Below are positions 52,563-58,667 of a DNA stretch of 58,667 nucleotides, one piece after another (position 1 is the first letter of the stretch; every line of letters begins with the position of its first letter). The notes beneath the pieces were generated by a model. It saw nothing but the letters and a program-made list of their open reading frames with translations. It was not told the DNA's origin and made no database searches. This stretch comes from Deltaproteobacteria bacterium (GTDB taxonomy: Bacteria > Desulfobacterota > Binatia > Binatales > Binataceae), in NCBI GenBank assembly GCA_021799495.1, contig JAJZAI010000020.1, forward strand, positions 1 through 58,667. The letters run 5' to 3'. Both the position numbers and the translations under genes were made by a program.

Positions 52563-54044
52563 ATGGGACGAACGCATGCGATCGTAATCGGGGGCAGCTT
52601 CGCCGGACTCGCGGCCGGCCGCGTGCTGAACGATTTTTTCGACCGGGTCACCGTTCTCGATCGCGACATTTTCCCCGCAGGCGCCGCCGACCGCGCCGGC
52701 GTTCCCCAAGCCCGCCACGTCCACGGATTGCTGCTGCGCGGATTGCACGAATACGAACGCTTTTTCCCCGGCTTCGAGGCGCTCGCGATCGAACGCGGCG
52801 CCACCTTCCACGACCATACCTATGATTTCGCCGTGCTGCGTCCGCAGGGATGGACTCCGCGCTACCGCTCGGGCCTGAAGTTTCTCAGCGCCAGCCGTGA
52901 ACTTATCGAATCCTGCGTCCGCGATCTCTTCCGGCGCCTGCCCAAGGTCGAACTGCGCGAACGTGCGCCGGTTATCGGTCTGGCGATCGACAAATACGGC
53001 GCACCGCGATGCCGCGGCGTGATCGTTCCGCGAGGCTCGCTCGCGAGCGGCTCATCGGATTCAACCGCCGCGGGCAATCAGGAAATTCTCGACGCCGACC
53101 TGGTCGTCGATGCGAGCGGCGCGATGTCGCGCGCGCCACAATGGCTCGCCGCTGCCGGCCTGCATCCGCCCGACGAGACGATCGTGGATCCGCTCGCCGG
53201 ATATTCCTCGCGATGGTTCCAGGGACCGCCGCCCGAACGCTGGCCCGATGATTGGTGGTGGTGGGCGGGCGCCTATATCCGCCGCCGGCCCGACGATTTG
53301 GTCGAGGCCAATTTCCAACTCAAGGAACACAACCGCTGGCATCTGACGCTCTCCGGCTTCAACCGCCGCTATCCGCCCACCGACGAAACGGGATTCACCG
53401 CCTTTATCGAGCGGTTGCGCTCGCCGGTAATCGTCGCAATGACGCGCCTGATGGAGCCGATTTCGCCCGTCTATGCGAACCGCGCGATCCGCAACCGTCG
53501 CCGCCATTACGAGCGCTGGAACGAACGGCTCGACGGCTTTATCGCGATCGGCGACTCTTTCTGCGCCTACAATCCCGTTTACGCCCAGGGGATGACGGCG
53601 GCGGCGATGTCGGCGACGATGCTGCGCGGATGTCTTGAACGGCTCGGTCCGGCCGAGGGCGCGCTCGCCCGCGAGTTCCATCGCGCGGAAGCGGAAATCC
53701 AGCACGGCCCGTGGATGCTGTCGGCGGGCGTCGATCTGCGCTTCCCGTTTACCGCCGGCGACCGGCCGCTTTCGCTCAAACTATTCAATCAATATCTCGA
53801 TCGGATCGGCGCCGCCGCGAGCGATTCCGTCGTCCGCACCCGCCTGCTCGAAGTCGCGCAACTGGTGCGGCCGTTCGACGACCTGTTCGAGCCTTCGATT
53901 ATGATGCGCGTTGGCGCGCGAACGGTTGCGCACGCCGCCGCGTCGCTCGCCCATGTCTTTTCGAGGAACGGCGCACGCGAGATTCCGCCAATGCCGCCTC
54001 CACCGACGCTCGCGGATCCGCCATCCACCCGCACCGCCGCCTGA
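52563..54044 (+). CDS. FAD-dependent oxidoreductase/monooxygenase-like
   Basis: ATG 52563 follows GGGAGG. The 493-residue protein has an N-terminal FAD fold HAIVIGGSFAGLAAGRVLNDFFDRVTVLDRD, GVPQARHVHGLL, a mid-protein DLVVDASGAMSRAPQWLAAAG (second FAD contact) and a C-terminal GDSFCAYNPVYAQGMTAAAMSA, the GD motif of PHBH/tryptophan-halogenase-type flavoproteins. A single-component hydroxylase or ketoreductase role is possible. No halogenase Trp motif was seen. It is divergent from the FMN reductase. Confidence 0.88.
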   Translation: MGRTHAIVIGGSFAGLAAGRVLNDFFDRVTVLDRDIFPAGAADRAGVPQARHVHGLLLRGLHEYERFFPGFEALAIERGATFHDHTYDFAVLRPQGWTPRYRSGLKFLSASRELIESCVRDLFRRLPKVELRERAPVIGLAIDKYGAPRCRGVIVPRGSLASGSSDSTAAGNQEILDADLVVDASGAMSRAPQWLAAAGLHPPDETIVDPLAGYSSRWFQGPPPERWPDDWWWWAGAYIRRRPDDLVEANFQLKEHNRWHLTLSGFNRRYPPTDETGFTAFIERLRSPVIVAMTRLMEPISPVYANRAIRNRRRHYERWNERLDGFIAIGDSFCAYNPVYAQGMTAAAMSATMLRGCLERLGPAEGALAREFHRAEAEIQHGPWMLSAGVDLRFPFTAGDRPLSLKLFNQYLDRIGAAASDSVVRTRLLEVAQLVRPFDDLFEPSIMMRVGARTVAHAAASLAHVFSRNGAREIPPMPPPPTLADPPSTRTAA

Positions 54045-54053
54045 GAATTGAAT

Positions 54054-55166
54054 ATGCGTACGCTATGTTTATTTCTCGGTTTGTCGATTTGTTTAGTCTT
54101 CCCGTCCAAAGCGGCATTGGCCGCCACTCATCCAGACCTTGCATCCGCTGATTGGTCCGTGAAACAGGCGGAAACGCTAAACGGCGAGCCAGAACAGGTT
54201 GTCTGGAATTTTGTAAATAGCTTGTGGGGTGGCCTTGACTCAAACGGCGGCGGATTATGCTCATTTAAGTTCGCCGATCTTCGACATGACGGTCATCTCT
54301 CGTTGGTTGTTTCTTATAGCCCTGGCGGCACGGCGGACTGCAACTACTTACAAATTTTGGACAAGATGCCTTCTGGCATCGAGAATTACGACTTTCAAAC
54401 TGTAGCAGGAGATACTTATTTCGACGGCGTCAAAGATCTCAACGGCGACGGACATTACGAAGTGATTGTGGACGTGTATTTCGCCTCCGGCGGCTCGATC
54501 GACCACTGCGACGCGACGTGGCCGGTGATCTACGCCTGGACCGGCGACGGCTATGGCGACGTGAGCCGCGGCTTCAAGCACTACTACGAACAACAACTTG
54601 CCGTCCTGCAAAAGCGCAACGCCGCGGCCGAGGCCGAGAAAGAGCGGGCGCGACAGGCCGCCGCCGGGCCGAAGGCGCCCGCCTGGAACTGCCAAGCCGC
54701 GAACGTCGGGGAAAGCGCGGCGCCCGCGGCGCTGGGGACGAAGACAGGAGCCGGGGTATCTCCCGCCGGCGTGGGCGGCGCCCATTTCTGCTGGCCGGCG
54801 CCGCCGCCTGCTACATTACAGGAGGTCCGAGAGGAGGAGCGGAGGGGACTCGATTGCGACAAGGCCGAGGCGGCCAAGCTCGAGCGCTTCCTCGGCGTTT
54901 CGCGCGACGCCGGGATGAGCGACGCGATCAAATGGGCCAACAGCGGCAATCCCCACGACCGCGACTTCACCGCCGACATTTTCGCCGACATCGGAACCGA
55001 CCAAGCGAAAGAATATCTGAAAACATTGAGCCACGATCCGGATCGCAACGTCGCGACGGAGGCCAAAGGTTGGCTCAGCGACGCCAACCCATCGGCCATA
55101 TACACATATCCGACGATCAAGGGAGAATTTATTCCGCTGACGCCGGGCTATCCGCCCGCCAATTGA
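54054..55166 (+). CDS. Secreted FG-GAP/EF-hand-like protein with HEAT-like tail, copy 1
   Basis: Reading from ATG 54054, the 370-residue protein has a signal peptide (cleavage near AALAA-TH), two FG-GAP/VCBS-like units (FADLRHDGHLSLVV and VKDLNGDGHYEVIVDV, calcium-type DxNxDG loop), a coiled coil (EQQLAVLQKRNAAAEAEKERARQ), and a helical end (AEAAKLERFLGVSRDAGMSDAIKWANSGNPHDRDFTADIFADIG) like a HEAT repeat. It is nearly 50% identical to the next gene, so a tandem duplicate. Function unknown. Confidence 0.7.
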   Translation: MRTLCLFLGLSICLVFPSKAALAATHPDLASADWSVKQAETLNGEPEQVVWNFVNSLWGGLDSNGGGLCSFKFADLRHDGHLSLVVSYSPGGTADCNYLQILDKMPSGIENYDFQTVAGDTYFDGVKDLNGDGHYEVIVDVYFASGGSIDHCDATWPVIYAWTGDGYGDVSRGFKHYYEQQLAVLQKRNAAAEAEKERARQAAAGPKAPAWNCQAANVGESAAPAALGTKTGAGVSPAGVGGAHFCWPAPPPATLQEVREEERRGLDCDKAEAAKLERFLGVSRDAGMSDAIKWANSGNPHDRDFTADIFADIGTDQAKEYLKTLSHDPDRNVATEAKGWLSDANPSAIYTYPTIKGEFIPLTPGYPPAN

Positions 55167-55176
55167 CCGCGCTCGC
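55125..55176 (+). repeat. 3' end duplicated after copy 2
   Basis: Bases 55125-55176 (end of copy 1 and its stop) are nearly repeated at 56291-56339, differing by a 3-base deletion and one substitution. This marks the unit of the tandem duplication. Confidence 0.8.
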
Positions 55177-55197
55177 TGCTCTGACTGAGAATTGATT

Positions 55198-56292
55198 ATG
55201 CGAAAGGGAGTTGCATCAGCAATTTCGATAATGGCGATTCTTATGACGTTCGCGTTGAGCGCATTTGCAAATCCGCCGAATCTCGCTTCGATGAATTGGT
55301 CAGCGACTGCTCAGCGCAGCTTGGCGGCGCACAAGCCTTCTGACGACGCGATCACCGATTTCTTGGATAGTATCTATCCAGATATGAAATTGTTATCGCA
55401 ACCCGAAATATGCTATGCCAAGTTTGCAAACCTGCGCCACTCGGGCAATCTTTCGTTCGTTGTTTCCACAGCCAGTCGAATGTTCTGTTATACGAGTATA
55501 ATAGACAAAACGGAATATGGTTTCGAATCGTATGATTTGAGTGATAACGAGGAACTTGGCGAGCCGGAAATCAGAGACCTCAAGAGCGACGGGAAATTTG
55601 AGGTAATTATTCCAATGCTGTTCAGCGGATACTACGGCGCCAATCACTGCATGGCGTCTTGGCCGGTAATCTATGCCTGGACCGGGAGCGCGTACAGCGA
55701 CGTAAGCAGCCAGTACAAAAATTATTATGAACGGCAACTTGCCGCGCTAAAGAAGCAAATCGCCGTGGCCGGGGCCAAGAAGGAGCGGGCGCAAGCAGCG
55801 GCCGCCGCGCCTGCGGCGCCCGTCTGGAACTGCCGGCCCCAAGCCGCCAGTGGCGGGGAAAGCCCGGTGCCTGCGGCGCCGGGGACCAAGATCGGAACGG
55901 GAGTGTCTTTCGATGGCGTTGGCGTCGCGCGCATATGCTCGCCGGCGCCTCCGCCGGCCATGCCCGAGCCGGACCGGCTCGGACTGGATTGTGACAGGGC
56001 GGAAGCCGCCAAGCTCGAGCGCTTCGTCGGGATTTCGCGCGACGCCGGGATGAGCGACGCGATCAAATGGGCCAACAGCGAGGATCCTCACGACCGCGAA
56101 TTCGCCGCCGATGTGCTGGCCGACATTGGGACGCAGCAGGCGGTCGAATATCTGAAGAAGCTGACTCATGACCCGAACCGTCTAGTGGAGATGTCCGCAA
56201 AAAGCGGCCTTGCTCAGGTAAAGCAGGGGCCCGTCGCGCATACGGTTGACGAGCAGGCGATCCCGCTGAGCGCTCTGGACGCGCATCGGTGA
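55198..56292 (+). CDS. Secreted FG-GAP-like paralog, copy 2, with shifted C-terminus
   Basis: From ATG 55198 the 364-residue product has a signal peptide (cleavage near SAFA-NP) and matches copy 1 in FANLRHSGNLSFVV, IRDLKSDGKFEVIIPM, SWPVIYAWTG, the coiled coil and LERF-GISRDAGMSDAIKWANS. Copy 1 ends in GEFIPLTPGYPPAN; here the equivalent bases (56291-56333) lie just past the stop in another frame, so a frameshift has replaced the last residues with DAHR. The calcium loop DLNGDG of copy 1 is DLKSDG here, weakening metal binding. Spacing between the genes is 31 bp. Confidence 0.7.
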   Translation: MRKGVASAISIMAILMTFALSAFANPPNLASMNWSATAQRSLAAHKPSDDAITDFLDSIYPDMKLLSQPEICYAKFANLRHSGNLSFVVSTASRMFCYTSIIDKTEYGFESYDLSDNEELGEPEIRDLKSDGKFEVIIPMLFSGYYGANHCMASWPVIYAWTGSAYSDVSSQYKNYYERQLAALKKQIAVAGAKKERAQAAAAAPAAPVWNCRPQAASGGESPVPAAPGTKIGTGVSFDGVGVARICSPAPPPAMPEPDRLGLDCDRAEAAKLERFVGISRDAGMSDAIKWANSEDPHDREFAADVLADIGTQQAVEYLKKLTHDPNRLVEMSAKSGLAQVKQGPVAHTVDEQAIPLSALDAHR

Positions 56293-56339
56293 ATTTCCGC
56301 TGACGCCGGGCTACCCGCCCGCCAATTGACCGCGCTCGC
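56291..56339 (+). repeat. Second copy of the paralog 3' end, out of frame
   Basis: Encodes GEFPLTPGYPPAN* in the frame one base off from copy 2. It shows that copy 2 once ended like copy 1 and later suffered an indel before 56290. Confidence 0.8.
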
Positions 56340-56353
56340 GGACAGCTTCTTTC

Positions 56354-57523
56354 TTACTCGCCGAGGGCGGCGCGGATCGAACTGTGAAAGTGTTCGAGCG
56401 CCGGTTCATAGCGGCCGTAAAAAACCTTGCTCAAGACGCCCGCCTCGAAATTGCGCTGAATCGTCTCGCCGACCTCGAAATCCTGTTCGACCACGCCCAC
56501 CAGCAAATCCATCACCTTGTCCCATCCCGGACCGCTCGGCAGGCCCCATCGCCGCTCATACCGATCGGCGGCGGCGCCGGCCGGACCCAGCACATTGATT
56601 TCGGTGACCGACTCGGACGGATTGTCAGGCGCGGGATAGATCCGATACGCCTCCGCGTGATCGCTCTGCATCACGAACACGGTATTCGGAAAGAGATTCA
56701 TCAGAATCGTCGCGTGCGGCAACAGGTCCCATCGCTCGGGCGGCAACCCGCGCAATTTTTCGATCGACGTGCGGATTCCGACCAGCCGATGGCACAGCCC
56801 GAAAGGATCGAACAGCGCCAGGTTGCGCACGAACATCGGCGCGATCGTCGTGCGATGGAGAAACTTTATATGGTACGCCTCCCAGAAAGTGTCGCTGACC
56901 AGCTTCCAGTTCATCCGCCGCCGCACGACCAGTCGCTCGCGCAACTCGAAATCCTCAAGCCCGTAGGATGCGAGGTCGGGCGCGAGCCTTTCAAGATGAA
57001 TATCCAGATCGATCTCGCCGTCAACACGCGGCGTCACCCACACCATCCCGTACCGTTCGGCGACGGGGAACCGGATCAGGCCGTGGGATTCGCGGTCGAA
57101 ATGCGCGAAGCCGAAATCGTCGGGAATCGCGCGCAGGCGGCCCGTCGTATCGTAGCTCCATGAATGATACGGGCAGACGAACCGCGCGCCGGCCCGGCCG
57201 CATCCCTGCGCAAGGCGCGACCCGCGATGACGGCAGATGTTGGCGAAGGCGCGCACGACGCCGTCCTCGCCACGCACGACCAGCAGGGGCGTCGGGCCGA
57301 GTTCGTCGGTGAAGTAGTCGCCCGGATTGCGCGCCTGCGAACTGAACCCGACGACCAGCGGAAAATCGTGGAAGAGCGTGGCGCGCTCGCGCTCCGCCCA
57401 TTCGCGCGACGTGTACACCGCCGGATTATTGCGCGTGAACGATTCGGTCATCATCGGCGGGCGTCCCGCGTCGATCGCGGCCAGCGCCTGCGCGATCAGC
57501 CGCACTTGCGTGTCATGATCCAT
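56354..57523 (-). CDS. Rieske [2Fe-2S] aromatic-ring-hydroxylating oxygenase, alpha subunit type
   Basis: The 389-residue protein has the Rieske cluster ligands CRHRGSRLAQGCG (Cys97, His99) and CPYHSW (Cys117, His120), then a START-type catalytic domain with MNWKLVSDTFWEAYHIKFLHRTT supplying the His-His of the mononuclear iron site. It would hydroxylate or demethylate an organic substrate using electrons from a reductase that is not nearby. Substrate unknown. Start ATG 57523. Confidence 0.92.
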   Translation of the reverse strand: MDHDTQVRLIAQALAAIDAGRPPMMTESFTRNNPAVYTSREWAERERATLFHDFPLVVGFSSQARNPGDYFTDELGPTPLLVVRGEDGVVRAFANICRHRGSRLAQGCGRAGARFVCPYHSWSYDTTGRLRAIPDDFGFAHFDRESHGLIRFPVAERYGMVWVTPRVDGEIDLDIHLERLAPDLASYGLEDFELRERLVVRRRMNWKLVSDTFWEAYHIKFLHRTTIAPMFVRNLALFDPFGLCHRLVGIRTSIEKLRGLPPERWDLLPHATILMNLFPNTVFVMQSDHAEAYRIYPAPDNPSESVTEINVLGPAGAAADRYERRWGLPSGPGWDKVMDLLVGVVEQDFEVGETIQRNFEAGVLSKVFYGRYEPALEHFHSSIRAALGE

Positions 57524-57622
57524 CGCAGGTCGATTCTAGCTTGCGTCGTTCGCGGAGGTAATCGATCACGGCGGCCGCCTCGGTCGCCTATGCGACTGGC
57601 GCGATCGCGCCGGCGTCGGCGG

Positions 57623-58408
57623 TCAGGGCGAAACCGTGATGATGTTCGTGCCGATTTCGAGGCTCGGCGCCACGCCCAGCGCCACCGTTTGCGCGCGCTG
57701 CTTATCAACCGGGGTCGATACTGTGCCGCTCAAATAAACGGTCTTGCCGATTACCTTGGCCTTCACCAGCTTCAGGCCGGCTTGCTGCAACGCCTGATTG
57801 ATTTTGACCTGGGTTTGCAGCCAAACCAGCGTCTGCGTCGAAAGCACGTTGATTACCTGTTTGACCCCGCCGACGTTGCGGGCGACGCGTTCCGCTTCGG
57901 CCTTGGTCTTGTCGTCGAACACGGTTCCGCGCAGCACGACCACGCCCGGCCTTGTCACTTCCACCGAAACATTGCTGAAGCGGGCGTCGGAATGCATCGC
58001 GAGCTCGACCTTCGAGCGCAACACCCATTCCGGCTGCCGTGCCGGCTTGTGATGTGCGACGTGCCGGCGCTTCGCTTTGCGCGCCGGCGTGGCCTCGGGC
58101 GCCGGCGCCGTCTTGGCCGGAGCGGGCGTGCTCGCCGCGGCGGGCGCGACGCTGGGCGCTCCCGCCGGACTGACCGGCGCCGCCGTGCTCGGCGGCATGG
58201 ATTCCTCCGTCATCGCGGGCGTGCTTGCGGCCGCGGGAGAATTTTCGGCGCACCATCCCGATTCCGCACCGATCAGCCAAATCAAACCAGTTAAAGCGGC
58301 TACCGATGCGAAAATTCGTCCGAAGCGGCGAATTCCGTAGATCGCAAACCGTTGCGATCGAAACTTCTCGCGGCCGGTATCGCGCGCCGCTATGGGACTG
58401 TCAAGCAT
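57623..58408 (-). CDS. Exported protein with two BON domains
   Basis: The 261-residue product has an N-terminal hydrophobic anchor/signal (FASVAALTGLIWLIGAESGWC), an Ala/Pro-rich linker of about 70 residues, then two BON domains (WVLRSKVELAMHSDARFSNVSVEVTRPGVVVLRGTV and QTQVKINQALQQAGLKLVKAKVIGKTVYLSGTV). BON domains bind phospholipid and occur in OsmY-like envelope proteins. ATG 58408 is used. It is followed by an OmpA-family gene on the same strand. Confidence 0.8.
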   Translation of the reverse strand: MLDSPIAARDTGREKFRSQRFAIYGIRRFGRIFASVAALTGLIWLIGAESGWCAENSPAAASTPAMTEESMPPSTAAPVSPAGAPSVAPAAASTPAPAKTAPAPEATPARKAKRRHVAHHKPARQPEWVLRSKVELAMHSDARFSNVSVEVTRPGVVVLRGTVFDDKTKAEAERVARNVGGVKQVINVLSTQTLVWLQTQVKINQALQQAGLKLVKAKVIGKTVYLSGTVSTPVDKQRAQTVALGVAPSLEIGTNIITVSP

Positions 58409-58478
58409 AGGTGTAGCCAGAATCCTGACAATGATGCGGCGGTATTAAAAATCGGCGGCGTTCAGAAGTCAAAGTCGC

Positions 58479-58515
58479 ACGGCCGCGATTCCCGCCGGAC
58501 GGGAATCGCGGCCGT
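58479..58515 (-). terminator. Long hairpin after the OmpA-family gene
   Basis: Perfect 16-bp arms (58479-58494 and 58500-58515) with a 5-base loop; on the minus strand the stem is followed by GCGACTTTGACTTC. A second, smaller hairpin (58535-58541/58547-58553) lies closer to the OmpA stop. Confidence 0.75.
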
Positions 58516-58571
58516 GGCCATGCGTTGCCGCGGACCGGACCTCAAGGGTCCGGCCCGCGCGTGCGTTGCGC

Positions 58572-58667
58572 TTACTGGTCGGCAGGCACCAGCTCCACCC
58601 GCCGGTTCTCCGCCCGTCCCGCGGCGCTGCGGTTGCTCGCCACGAAATGGGTCTTGCCGAAGCCCTG
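58572..58667 (-). CDS. OmpA-family protein, C-terminal end (partial)
   Basis: The last 31 residues (QGFGKTHFVASNRSAAGRAENRR then VELVPADQ) match the C-terminus of OmpA-like peptidoglycan-binding domains, where GxGxxxFxASNxxAxGRxxNRRVE is characteristic. The rest lies beyond the window. The stop TAA is at 58574-58572. Confidence 0.85.
   Translation of the reverse strand, partial: QGFGKTHFVASNRSAAGRAENRRVELVPADQ

Noticed and set aside
1-58667. tRNA or rRNA genes
   Set aside because: No cloverleaf or ribosomal RNA sequence was recognised.

Overview
The window is GC-rich and densely coded. Its gene families are LLM-class luciferase-like flavoproteins (four), amidohydrolase-2, DUF1329, a double-hotdog MaoC-like dehydratase, a Rieske oxygenase, CocE-type hydrolase, LigAB plus an HpaB-like hydroxylase, together with outer-membrane and lipoprotein genes. 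This mix suggests a diderm soil or aquatic bacterium of the deltaproteobacteria-related kind, and fits Candidatus Binatota (Desulfobacterota_B) well. The assignment is inference from gene content only; there is no rRNA or tRNA gene in the window.

Layout. 0-1 kb: debris of mobile DNA (a PIN/VapC-like remnant and a tyrosine-integrase remnant). 0.6-2.6 kb: receiver-like protein and a sigma54 enhancer-binding regulator. 3-8 kb: LLM flavoprotein, DUF1329 exported protein, a membrane protein and a methyltransferase. 8-16 kb: secreted proteins (chymotrypsin-fold protease, seven-repeat NHL-like lipoprotein, and a 1,420-residue G8/beta-helix protein resembling animal CEMIP/TMEM2). 16-25.3 kb: catabolic islands, ending in an IclR-ligA-ligB-hpaB-like-LLM operon. 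25.4-38.4 kb: a complete type I-E CRISPR-Cas locus. 38.9-43.2 kb: class II aldolase, CocE hydrolase and PPi-type phosphofructokinase. 43.4-47.1 kb: PstS, an OprP-like porin and small envelope proteins. 47.1-58.7 kb: dehydratase, LLM, 6-phosphogluconate dehydrogenase, flavoproteins, a tandem pair of FG-GAP-like secreted proteins, a Rieske oxygenase, a BON protein and the end of an OmpA-family gene.

The CRISPR locus is the most unusual region. cas3-cse1-cse2-cas7-cas5-cas6e-cas1-cas2 run leftward with overlapping genes, followed by a leader with a recognisable promoter and an array of 43 repeats (61-bp period). The leader-distal end of the array is interrupted: 1,601 bp of foreign-looking DNA lies exactly between two repeats, with one more spacer and a degenerate terminal repeat beyond it. 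That insert carries the C-terminal half of a phage/plasmid P4-type primase cut flush at the repeat, a perfect 22-bp inverted repeat built of TGAACCGC units, and a small leftward operon of a ribbon-helix-helix-like protein plus two tandem paralogous ~62-residue proteins of unknown function. Because the array is transcribed toward this operon, crRNA-precursor read-through could express it. This is the best candidate here for an undescribed arrangement.

Catabolic genes appear to act in short operons: ring hydroxylation (HpaB-like), extradiol ring cleavage (LigAB) and further flavin-dependent oxidation under an IclR regulator; elsewhere an amidohydrolase is paired with an NtaA-type monooxygenase. 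The phosphate-region genes suggest periplasmic phosphate capture coupled to an outer-membrane pore, although the PstABC permease is not in the window.
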